Assembly: GCF_051414055.1 (NCBI RefSeq)
Contig: NZ_JBLKNX010000014.1
Span: 62,001-126,000, forward strand
Length of the DNA stretch: 64,000 nucleotides
Direction of reading: 5' to 3'
DNA from: Halosimplex halobium
GTDB lineage: Archaea; Halobacteriota; Halobacteria; Halobacteriales; Haloarculaceae
Below the pieces are notes generated by a model that was given only the letters and a program-made list of their open reading frames with translations, made no database searches and was not told where the DNA came from. Shown here piece by piece: positions 50,848 to 58,907 of the stretch; position 1 is the stretch's first letter; each line of letters begins with the position of its first letter. The position numbers were made by a program, and so were the translations under genes.

Positions 50848-51471
50848 ATGTCCGATAAAAGTAAGACGGCTGAAGTGGAGACGAACGAGAGTGAGTCAGA
50901 GGTCAACGAAGAAGCTGAATCTGAACAGGAGGATGATGAACGTGATATCGTCAATCCAGAAGACTTCTCAACGCTGAAGCTGACGTTAGAGGAAGCTCGA
51001 AGACAGTACGACGATGAAGAACGGCGTCGGACCGCTGTTGAAAACAAAATTGGTATCGTTGTCACCGTAGACACACTCCTAATTTCATTTGCTGCACTCT
51101 TCAGCCAAGACCTCCATCTAATTCTCCTTGTCACAGTGATGGTTCCAGCCCTTGCCTCTGCTGGATTAGGACTCTATGCAATACGCTCGCGTGACTATGA
51201 ACGTCCTGGAAAAGATATCTGGGACTTTCATGATTACTCAGGGTTCGATGACGAGGACACCCAACGCGAGCAGCTCCTCTTAGATTATGAGACAACCACA
51301 GGAGGGAATCAGGAGAAGAACGACCCCAAATTCACGTATTTCAACTGGTGCATCGCCCTTACATTCACATCGCTCGTACTTGTCCTCTTGACACCCATTG
51401 CTCAGCATTTCGGAATTGATGTTTGGCTCATAGAGCAAGGGAAGAACGTTGCGAGCTATTTGCCTGTTTGA
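50848..51471 (+). CDS. Membrane protein ending the micro-ORF operon (putative effector)
   Basis: 207 residues. An acidic N-terminus is followed by a helix LTLEEARRQYDDEERRRTAVE, two closely spaced transmembrane helices (about 72-90 and 92-112), a cytosolic loop (about 115-165) and a third hydrophobic region (WCIALTFTSLVLVLLTPIAQ). Helix-plus-paired-TM layouts occur in SLATT-like pore-forming defence effectors; that match is by architecture only. It starts directly after the fifth micro-ORF stop codon. Confidence 0.7.
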   Translation: MSDKSKTAEVETNESESEVNEEAESEQEDDERDIVNPEDFSTLKLTLEEARRQYDDEERRRTAVENKIGIVVTVDTLLISFAALFSQDLHLILLVTVMVPALASAGLGLYAIRSRDYERPGKDIWDFHDYSGFDDEDTQREQLLLDYETTTGGNQEKNDPKFTYFNWCIALTFTSLVLVLLTPIAQHFGIDVWLIEQGKNVASYLPV

Positions 51472-51487
51472 ATTTTAGCTTCTCAGA

Positions 51488-51535
51488 AACGTCGCCTTCG
51501 CAGAGGTGAGCGAGTACCTGGATTTTTACGACTGA
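51488..51535 (+). pseudogene. 3' fragment of a decayed TRAM-domain gene
   Basis: The frame reads NVAFAEVSEYLDFYD-stop, clearly homologous to the end of the intact TRAM protein at 44350-44763 (NVAFAELVERMDYYD). No upstream TRAM coding sequence remains. The fragment starts 17 bases after the membrane protein stop, so the micro-ORF operon may have inserted into or replaced most of that gene. Confidence 0.6.
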
Positions 51536-51761
51536 CTGCCTCATAAATACTTTTTCAGGCAAACAAGGGTATCAAACCGTTCCAGCTATTCACAGACAAC
51601 ATTTTCGCTCACGGATTTTCCTTCAACTCTTCCGAATTTCTCGATGTTGCAAGATATTGTGATACAATTTTGTAGGCGTTTCTGACCACACTTCAAATTA
51701 TGGCTGGAAACATCGTTTGAATGGGAGAAAGCTTAAATATACTAATTAAAGACATACACCC

Positions 51762-52073
51762 ATGGGAAAATCAAATAAAGAATCCTATCTCATTGAGGAA
51801 GTTGTATCGACGGCAAAGAGGTTTGAAAATATAGACTCTAAAGACGAACTAGAGCCAGTAGACGTACAGTTTGTTGTTGGACTCAATGGCACGGTGAATG
51901 AAGTAATCGCGGTTACCCATTGTGGTGGTCCACGTATTGAAGCGAATTTAACAACGGGTAATATACACGGCTATGGTTTTTCTGAGCGTCATAGTACTCA
52001 TTTTGAGAGAACCGATACTGTAGACCGCATTGAGGAATTCTATCGCAATCTCTTCCAAAGTACTGCCGTTTAA
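51762..52073 (+). CDS. Hypothetical protein
   Basis: 103 residues, AT-rich. Short alpha/beta protein with LEPVDVQFVVGLNGTVNEVIAVTHCGG and HFERTDTVDRIEEFYRNLF; one Cys. No recognised family. TTAAATATAC, about 28 bases upstream of ATG 51762, is a good TATA. It is convergent with the TIR/membrane operon. Confidence 0.6.
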   Translation: MGKSNKESYLIEEVVSTAKRFENIDSKDELEPVDVQFVVGLNGTVNEVIAVTHCGGPRIEANLTTGNIHGYGFSERHSTHFERTDTVDRIEEFYRNLFQSTAV

Positions 52074-52129
52074 TAAGCTCACAAGCGGATTCCTTGTTCT
52101 TAGAGATTCCAGAATTGAATCTCAATAGC

Positions 52130-52738
52130 CTATTCCCCAGTGTAATCCCAGTACTTCTGAGTAGGGCTTTTTCCTTTCAGAACTAAAACTGCATACATAC
52201 CCCAAATGAAGGTGAGGACACCGACACCCCACCAATAGTACTGTAACTTGCCGAGAAGAGAGAGTCCTCCGTAAAGCAACAATATTGCATAAAAGAATCC
52301 GAAGACACGGGGCCACCAGACCTCTACAGTTGTATGCTTGATATAGACATTCGGCTCGTTCCCTTGTTTGAGACGGTCCCACTCCATTTGGAATGGGTCA
52401 TACGGAAGGTCTTCCGCTATCTGCCAGAGAACTCGGTACTTCCCGCTGTTCAGTTGTTTGTACGAGAGAATGTGAAAAGTCCAGAGGACGCAGAACGGTA
52501 AACCGATTGCACCAATAAAGAGTATCCCAATCGGTGTAATGAACCCAAGTTTACCCCCGATTCCAGCGATTCCAAGTAGAGCGATGAGGAGACGCAAGTA
52601 GAAACGATTGTTCTTGAGACGGCGGTTACTCACTTGATGGGTGGATTGCCCATAGAATTTCCATTGTTCGAGAGCAGAATTTTGACCAGCATTTGGTTCA
52701 GGTGTCTCGATATTCTTATCCGCGTCCTCACTACTCAT
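52130..52738 (-). CDS. Four-helix membrane protein (RipA-like), putative TIR-linked effector
   Basis: 202 residues. Two transmembrane hairpins (about 46-90 and 143-190) flank a cytosolic segment with HILSYKQLNSGKYRVLWQIAE and PYDPFQMEWDRLKQG, which I associate with RipA-family octameric membrane proteins found beside TIR-like genes. The start overlaps the stop of the upstream TIR gene (ATGA at 52735-52738). As the last gene of a TIR operon it is the likely membrane-acting effector. Confidence 0.72.
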   Translation of the reverse strand: MSSEDADKNIETPEPNAGQNSALEQWKFYGQSTHQVSNRRLKNNRFYLRLLIALLGIAGIGGKLGFITPIGILFIGAIGLPFCVLWTFHILSYKQLNSGKYRVLWQIAEDLPYDPFQMEWDRLKQGNEPNVYIKHTTVEVWWPRVFGFFYAILLLYGGLSLLGKLQYYWWGVGVLTFIWGMYAVLVLKGKSPTQKYWDYTGE

Positions 52739-53193
52739 GGAGACAAATCACGGATACCTTCGACAACAGAGTCGGTATTCCACCCCACCATACGGTCTGC
52801 GTGCCGTTCAACGTAGTTGGAGGTGTTGTCACTTCCCCAAGGTTCAACGCCTAGTATGGGTTTCTCTTCGTCCTCAGCAATCCGAATTTCTCGACCAATC
52901 CAGTCGCTATAAGACGAGTACAGGCCAGCAAGGGCGATAACGACGGACGCAGGTTTAATCTGCCCTTCACGGAGTTCCTCCTCTAACTCCTCGTCAGTAT
53001 CTGCATCTATCTCCTCTTCTTCGGGAACACTATAATTTCTATATTCGAAACGATTTGCCTCATCAAGGAGGTCAATCAAGTTCTCATACTCACTGCTGTA
53101 ATCCCAAGAGTGTGAGACGAAAATTCTGTATTCTGTTCGTCTTTCCTCGTCGCTAAGTGTGATGGTTTCTACGTTCAACGAATCTCTCGGCAT
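52735..53193 (-). CDS. ThsB-type TIR-like protein (MTH538/DUF1863), second copy
   Basis: 152 residues from ATG 53193, which lies about 27 bases after a TACTATACC element that could be an internal promoter. The TIR core starts YRIFVSHSWDYSSEYENLI; NYSVPEEEE is the MTH538 signature loop; VVIALAGLYSSYSDWIGREI and KPILGVEPWGSDNTS match Thoeris ThsB proteins, which make cyclic ADP-ribose-type signals from NAD+. The catalytic Glu is probably in GREIRIAEDEE. Confidence 0.85.
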   Translation of the reverse strand: MPRDSLNVETITLSDEERRTEYRIFVSHSWDYSSEYENLIDLLDEANRFEYRNYSVPEEEEIDADTDEELEEELREGQIKPASVVIALAGLYSSYSDWIGREIRIAEDEEKPILGVEPWGSDNTSNYVERHADRMVGWNTDSVVEGIRDLSP

Positions 53194-53277
53194 AATCCGT
53201 AAAAGATAGTCCACTGGTATAGTAGCTTTCCCCAAGGTCTGAGACGGCGAATGATATCACGTGTCCACGGCTGACAC

Positions 53278-53796
53278 TCAAGGTGCTAGGTCACGAATCC
53301 CGTCTACAATCGAATCCGTATTCCAGCTAACCATCTCATCAGCATGCTGTTCTACGTAGTTCGAGGTCCGGTCATTCCCCCACGGTTCCACACCGAGAAT
53401 CGGTTTCCCTTCTTCCTCAGCGATACGAACTTCTTTTCCAATCCAGTCGCTATGCGTCGAATATAACCCTGCAAGAACGACCACTACTGAGGAAGGCTTG
53501 ATTTGTTTCTCGCGGAGAACCCGTTCGAGCTCTTCGTCGGTCTCGGTATCGAACTGTTCTTCTTGAGGGACACTATAGTCCCGGAAATCGAAGCGATTAG
53601 CCTCTTCCAACAATCGAACTAATCGTGCGTACTCTTGGTCGTAGTCCCAAGAGTGTGAGATAAATACTGCATAGTCTTGTCTCCTATCGAGCGAGGCTTG
53701 CTTACCTCCCTCACTATCATCTCCCGGTTTCCGCGTTCCCTCTGTGGGATAACTGCCGCCCTCTTCAGTACTCCGTGGTTTATGCTTATTACCCAT
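53278..53796 (-). CDS. ThsB-type TIR-like protein, first copy
   Basis: 172 residues. A disordered 40-residue N-terminus (Gly/Ser/Lys-rich) precedes the TIR core DYAVFISHSWDYDQEYARLV, with NYSVPQEE replaced by FRDYSVPQEEQF, then VVVVLAGLYSTHSDWIGKEV and KPILGVEPWGNDRTSNYVE. It is a diverged paralogue of the downstream TIR gene. It overlaps the upstream gene by 8 bases and has a GGTGA ribosome-binding-like sequence before the ATG. Confidence 0.87.
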   Translation of the reverse strand: MGNKHKPRSTEEGGSYPTEGTRKPGDDSEGGKQASLDRRQDYAVFISHSWDYDQEYARLVRLLEEANRFDFRDYSVPQEEQFDTETDEELERVLREKQIKPSSVVVVLAGLYSTHSDWIGKEVRIAEEEGKPILGVEPWGNDRTSNYVEQHADEMVSWNTDSIVDGIRDLAP

Positions 53797-54655
53797 TCTC
53801 TTTCACCTTTGTTGAATTGTATGAGTTGAGTATTGCTTGACCAGACCCAAGGTCCTGCTCGACATTTACCTTCCAATTCTTGTGTCTCTTCGAATTATGT
53901 CTGTTCTCCTCAAGACCGGACTTACGTCTCCAGCGCCCGCCAGCAGCTGCAACGATTTCTGGTGGCGCTTGAGAAAGGAAACGAGTAGATTGTTTGCCGA
54001 TAATCAGGATTCCAGAGGGGTGTAGCACCGAAATCAGGGCCTCCAAGTCCCTTTTTAGTTCCTCGACTCGTGCTTTGTACCCCGTTGCGTAGAACACGAG
54101 AAAATCTGTTCCTAAACGCTCCATCGTTGGTCGGCACAATTCAAAATGCCACGGCAACCATCCCTTAGCTTGCACTAAGACGGCGGTCGAGTGATTCTCT
54201 AATCGCTTGTCGAACCATTCGGTTCCGTCCATACAGTCGGATATCGCATTTTCCTGTACTTCTGGCGACATCGGCGACTGATAGACTGAATACTCCGTGG
54301 GGATATGATAGTCAGGCCCAAATCTACGTACTATATCCAACTCATCAAGCCAGCCCAACTCTTTGAGAGTATCATCGTGTACCGTAGTCGTCGTAATTAC
54401 AGTTTGGTCCTCTCGGAAATACGTGTTTGCGGTTTCACGGTGTATGTCTACCAGCTTTCGAGCGGACTCAATTGACAACATTACAGTGTCAATTGATGGG
54501 TCGTTCACCACTGCCCTTCGCTCGTTTATATCCGGGACCTTTACTCGGTTCACTATACCAGATACTGGATAGTCTCCTGTCGGTCCCGAGTTATGCTGGC
54601 CCTCTGGCTTACTGGCGGTGCTACAGGTATCTCCTGATGGGTCTCGAAAACTCAT
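53789..54655 (-). CDS. TIM-barrel-like protein heading the TIR operon (TGT/DpdA-like?)
   Basis: 288 residues. After a polar N-terminus, alternating strands and helices (VMLSIESARKLVDIHRETAN, TAVLVQAKGWLPWHFELC, GTDFLVFYATGYKARVEEL, GILIIGKQSTRFLSQ) suggest a beta/alpha barrel. The pattern recalls haloarchaeal DUF6610 and tRNA-guanine-transglycosylase/DpdA proteins, a weak match. GGAGGAG, 4 bases before ATG 54655, is a strong Shine-Dalgarno, unusual among the mostly leaderless genes here. Confidence 0.6.
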   Translation of the reverse strand: MSFRDPSGDTCSTASKPEGQHNSGPTGDYPVSGIVNRVKVPDINERRAVVNDPSIDTVMLSIESARKLVDIHRETANTYFREDQTVITTTTVHDDTLKELGWLDELDIVRRFGPDYHIPTEYSVYQSPMSPEVQENAISDCMDGTEWFDKRLENHSTAVLVQAKGWLPWHFELCRPTMERLGTDFLVFYATGYKARVEELKRDLEALISVLHPSGILIIGKQSTRFLSQAPPEIVAAAGGRWRRKSGLEENRHNSKRHKNWKVNVEQDLGSGQAILNSYNSTKVKENG

Positions 54656-54963
54656 TCATCTCCTCCGGTCTCCGCGTATTTTTCATGGGAGACATATCCA
54701 TATCAGATATCCAGGCAAATAAAATTTATTGAGAACCTGGATATCTCAGCGGCAATTTGTATTTGGGAGACAATCCGATTATCGTTTCCCCAAACCGGCC
54801 GCAGCTAATTTTATACTTCTCAGAAGAATTTATGGTCACGTGAATTAACACCTCCTGACAAAAGTAGTGCCCTGATTTCTACCAAAGGTTTCTGCTGAAA
54901 TAGATTTAGCAGTTTCCTTGGTAACAAGTATGAAGTGGGTTGGGCGGACAGAATGGTGTATCC
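54656..54963. other. Divergent promoter region between two defence operons
   Basis: 308 AT-rich bases with no credible gene. It separates the minus-strand TIR operon from the plus-strand ATPase/methyltransferase/helicase operon and must hold both promoters. AAATTTTATTG on one side (about 54722-54732) and AACAAGTATGAAG nearer the ATPase (about 54922-54935) are the only TATA-like runs I can point to. Confidence 0.4.
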
Positions 54964-57900
54964 ATGAGTACCATCTCGGAGATTCCCTCCCTCTTTGAAA
55001 CGTGTACCCCGCACGATGACGTTCTCGAAGGAACGCTCTCAGAAAATAAGTTCGCAGCAAAACTCTCTGAAGTAGTTTTCAACCCCGAAGCAGCACCCGA
55101 TATCTATTCCGACCCAGATTCATTCTTCGAAAAAACCTACCCGACAGAGGGGCTCCAAGACCTTCTGACTATACTTGCAAAACGGTACGTCGGGCAGTAC
55201 AAAGGGGAATTCAGCGGAGAAGACGGATTGCTTTCATTGGACACTGTCTTTGGAGGGGGAAAGACACATTCGCAGATAGCGGCATACCACTTCTCACAGC
55301 ACCCGGACTCGGTTGAAGACCTCGGGAAGTATGTCACTGACGACGATATACGGGCAGAATTCGAAGAAATAAAAGATAACATCTCAGTCCGAACTGCTGT
55401 CTTCGAGGGCGGTTACGTTAGTGGAAAAAGTGCGAAATGCAACAAAGAGGATGACAACGCGCCCGACACACAGACGATGTGGGGCGAATTGGCCTACCAA
55501 TTAGCGGGGGCAGAAGGCTACGCTCAGTTCAGCGATTACGATAATGACCTCTCGGCCCCTGGAGAAGCTGAAATCGCTACGCTCTTCGAATCTCTTGACC
55601 AACCAGGTCTCGTTCTTATCGACGAGGTAGCGCAATACTTCGAGCAGGCTGCTGCTATCGGTGTTGAGGGCTCAACTTTGGCCAAACAGACGAACTCATT
55701 TCTCTGGTCACTCATGCGAGCGTCCCAGAATTCGGATGCAGTGACAGTCGTTCTCAGCGTTTCGTCCACAGCGTTTGAGGAACGGGCAGAAGAAGTTCAG
55801 GACCTCATCGATGACCTCGATGATATATCTGAACGAACCGACCACGACGTTACGCCAACAACTGACGATGAAGTGGCTGCTGTCCTCCGAAATCGGCTCT
55901 TCAAATCTGTAGATGACGGTTCTGCCAGAAAAACTGCCGAAGCGTACCAAAGCTTCTACCGGGAGATAGAGGGTGACCTTCCGGATAGAGTTACAAAAGC
56001 AGACTATCGAGACCGTCTCGAACGTACTTATCCCTTCCATCCCACACTTATTGACTTACTTAGCAAGGAAATCGACACGTTACCAAACTTCCAGCGTACA
56101 CGTGGTGCGCTGAAGTTAGTTTCCCGTGCAGTCTATCGAATCTGGAATGACCAAGACACCAATGCGGGGAGGAATTACGTGCGTGCCTTCGATATGCATC
56201 CCTCTGATAGCTATGTCTGGTCCACATTGCTCGACCTCTTTGAACACATCGAACAAGACTTGCGTGCCGCTTCGAAGTCTGACATCCACAGTGACGACGG
56301 CAAAGCGGCGTGTGAGTACGAGGACGAGACTTGGACACCGATGGGGCATCCTCCGATAGCGACCCAGCTCGGGACAAGTATTCTCTGGAAGAGTATTGTC
56401 TCTGGCGGGAATCGAGGGCGTGGAGTGACACGCCGGAAACTCTGGGAGATGATTTTAGAACCTGGTACTGAGCTTGACCACTACCGAGATGCACTTAAGA
56501 GCCTCAATGAAACCGGGTCGAATCCTGATACAGAGGCCTTCTTCCTCTACGAAACAGAGAACGGTCTCCTTCGATTCAAGGGCGAACCAAAGATTTCCCA
56601 GCTCATCACTAACGAGGCCAGTCAAATCGAAACCGGTGTTGCCCGAAATCGTCTCGAACAGACGATTCAGGGTGCGCTGGGAGGCGGAGTATTCGAAACC
56701 ATATACGACGCTCAAGCCCCATACGAAATTCCCGATGACTACGATACAGTTCGCCTATGCGTGATGGGATTCGATGCAGTGACAGTTACGAACGACGCGG
56801 AGGGGGCTCCAGACCTGATACAAACCCTAGCAAACAAGACGGGAAATTCACCCGGCTCTGAAAAGAAACGAGTCTACCGAAACAACGTCGTGTTCCTCGT
56901 GGCTGGAGAACAGGAGATTAGTGGCGCTCTCGACCATGCTCGGCGGGTGAAAGCAATGGAACGCGTCTTGAACGGAGAGGCATGGGAAGACGAACTCAAT
57001 AGTGCCCAGCGTGACGACCTTGACGAGCGACTTCAGCAAGAGTCTGCTTTACTCGGTGAGTCAGTGCGTCAGTCCTACAGGCATCTATATTACCCAGATT
57101 CTGAAGAGTTAGCGCACGAGACTCTCGATTCTGTCAACGACAGTAACGACCTTCATGATATTGTTTTCGAGAGTCTCGAAAGTATAGATAAACTCATCAC
57201 ACAGGACGAAGGGGCACTCGGAACGACTTGGTTCCGAGACCGTATCTGGGAGTCGGAACCGGACTCGATGACAACGCTGGAAATTAGAAAACTCGTCGCG
57301 AAGCGCACTGATATCGATATCCTCCTTGACCCCAAGCCGCTCCGTGCGACTATACGTGAGATTGTGGTTACTGCTGACGAAGAAACCATCACCAAGTCCA
57401 CCTTCGTGTTCTGGGATGACACTACGGGCGAAGGGTATTGCTCCGAGACTCTGACTGTAACTACACCAGACGGGGAGAAGACACTATCTGAAGCCGAGGA
57501 GATGTCTACGGATTTCCCGATGTCAAGCGTAGTGATTAGCGATGACCATCACGTCTACGGAGATGGTGAGAAACTCCTCGAAGGACGAGACGTTACATTC
57601 CCCGAGCCAACCGAAGAGGAGGATGAAGACGAAGAGGACGATGAAAAGACTACGAAGACGACGATTGTTAACCCGCCAGGAGAGACCGACAGCGGACCCT
57701 CGGAAATCTCATTCAATGTCGGGACAGATACTCCCAGAGCTATCCAGGGTGCGTTCTCGGACGTGAACTCGGCTATCGACCAGAAGAAAATGCGCCTGCG
57801 AGATAACTATGATGTCTCCAGTAACGATATTGAGGTCGTCATTGGTAGCATTGAAATCGAACTGGAAGGCGACCAAGTTTGGGAGCGGGCGTGGTTCATC

Positions 57901-58266
57901 TCGAACAAGCTCAAAGATTTAGATGGGATTGGGCAAGCAACGTCTATCGTGTTCGAATTCGTTGCGGAAGGTACTGACAGGTCGAGCAGTGTCTTTGAGG
58001 CTGGTTTCGAGGGGTCAGCAGCCGAGTTTGCGAACCACTTTGGGACGAATCATATCCCAGAGAGCTTCATCAGTGCTGGCGGGGACTCAGAAGGGGAAGC
58101 CGTTCTGACGATAGACTCGGGGTCCATGGAGGATGACAGCCGCGAGGCCACGCTGGATGTGCTACAGGAGGCTCTCGAAAACCTCGGTGGGATTAACAAC
58201 GTCGAACTTGACGTCTCCGGTATCGTGAAAGAAGCGTCGGAGCAGAGTGAAGAGGTGTCCGCATGA
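54964..58266 (+). CDS. DUF499 (COG1483) AAA+ ATPase of a defence system
   Basis: 1100 residues from ATG 54964. The nucleotide site is TVFGGGKTHSQIAAYHF (GGGKTH at 97-102), with Walker B LVLIDEVAQYFEQ (D220, E221). The last 250 residues are an acidic region with EEEDEDEEDDEKTTK and a beta domain. COG1483 ATPases co-occur with COG1743 methyltransferases and PLD/SNF2 helicases in anti-phage clusters. Its stop overlaps the next gene by 4 bases. Confidence 0.9.
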   Translation: MSTISEIPSLFETCTPHDDVLEGTLSENKFAAKLSEVVFNPEAAPDIYSDPDSFFEKTYPTEGLQDLLTILAKRYVGQYKGEFSGEDGLLSLDTVFGGGKTHSQIAAYHFSQHPDSVEDLGKYVTDDDIRAEFEEIKDNISVRTAVFEGGYVSGKSAKCNKEDDNAPDTQTMWGELAYQLAGAEGYAQFSDYDNDLSAPGEAEIATLFESLDQPGLVLIDEVAQYFEQAAAIGVEGSTLAKQTNSFLWSLMRASQNSDAVTVVLSVSSTAFEERAEEVQDLIDDLDDISERTDHDVTPTTDDEVAAVLRNRLFKSVDDGSARKTAEAYQSFYREIEGDLPDRVTKADYRDRLERTYPFHPTLIDLLSKEIDTLPNFQRTRGALKLVSRAVYRIWNDQDTNAGRNYVRAFDMHPSDSYVWSTLLDLFEHIEQDLRAASKSDIHSDDGKAACEYEDETWTPMGHPPIATQLGTSILWKSIVSGGNRGRGVTRRKLWEMILEPGTELDHYRDALKSLNETGSNPDTEAFFLYETENGLLRFKGEPKISQLITNEASQIETGVARNRLEQTIQGALGGGVFETIYDAQAPYEIPDDYDTVRLCVMGFDAVTVTNDAEGAPDLIQTLANKTGNSPGSEKKRVYRNNVVFLVAGEQEISGALDHARRVKAMERVLNGEAWEDELNSAQRDDLDERLQQESALLGESVRQSYRHLYYPDSEELAHETLDSVNDSNDLHDIVFESLESIDKLITQDEGALGTTWFRDRIWESEPDSMTTLEIRKLVAKRTDIDILLDPKPLRATIREIVVTADEETITKSTFVFWDDTTGEGYCSETLTVTTPDGEKTLSEAEEMSTDFPMSSVVISDDHHVYGDGEKLLEGRDVTFPEPTEEEDEDEEDDEKTTKTTIVNPPGETDSGPSEISFNVGTDTPRAIQGAFSDVNSAIDQKKMRLRDNYDVSSNDIEVVIGSIEIELEGDQVWERAWFISNKLKDLDGIGQATSIVFEFVAEGTDRSSSVFEAGFEGSAAEFANHFGTNHIPESFISAGGDSEGEAVLTIDSGSMEDDSREATLDVLQEALENLGGINNVELDVSGIVKEASEQSEEVSA

Positions 58267-58898
58267 GTATCGAGACGGAATCATTCGCCTATGGGAGTAG
58301 CATGTATGGCGGTCGGCCGACGTTCGCCCTGACGCGCCGACTGGGCGATGATGCTGGTCTCACTCTGTACGAGCTAGTCCCCGAAGACCTTGCTGATGGA
58401 CGCCAGAAGCGCTTCAAAAAGGCGAACAGCGACCGTACACTCTCGCGGGTATCAGTCTCGGCCGCTGTGCCAGACGTATCGGAAGACCCCAACGGCAGTC
58501 TCGACTTTTCTAAAGTTGGAGCTTCGTCCACCCGCAAACTAAAAGATTGGCGTTGGAACAATTGGTGTGCCCTGAAAATTGCCGCCCTCTCGAACAGTCG
58601 TCAGCAGGCGATTCAAAGACTCGTTCGTGATGTCTTGGATGACTGTGGGATTGACTCCGACTTCGTAACCCGCGGTGAGGGGTCAGCGGTACTGTCTGAG
58701 GGTGCGGGAATTCGGCTGACTATTGCATTTCTAGCGATGAAACGACTTCAGAAGTATGAGAAATTAACCACCGTTGCTGATAGCATATCACGGATGAGTT
58801 TAGAAGAGTGCTATTATTGGCATGCAAAGTGTCGGTCCCCAACCAATCCGAATGGAGTGAAAGCACTTCGAATGCTCCTTGCAGGACACATTCAATAG
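58263..58898 (+). CDS. Small partner protein of the DUF499/DUF1156 system (DUF3780 position)
   Basis: 211 residues, ATGA overlap with the ATPase. SIETESFAYGSSMYGGRPTF begins a beta-rich half; the second half is helical (GAGIRLTIAFLAMKRLQKYE, then SLEECYYWHAKC). In other clusters a DUF3780 protein occupies this position; I cannot confirm the family. Base composition becomes AT-rich after about 58,720, so the end of this gene looks like the following methyltransferase rather than its own first two thirds. Confidence 0.72.
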   Translation: MSIETESFAYGSSMYGGRPTFALTRRLGDDAGLTLYELVPEDLADGRQKRFKKANSDRTLSRVSVSAAVPDVSEDPNGSLDFSKVGASSTRKLKDWRWNNWCALKIAALSNSRQQAIQRLVRDVLDDCGIDSDFVTRGEGSAVLSEGAGIRLTIAFLAMKRLQKYEKLTTVADSISRMSLEECYYWHAKCRSPTNPNGVKALRMLLAGHIQ

Positions 58899-58907
58899 AG
58901 TATACAA

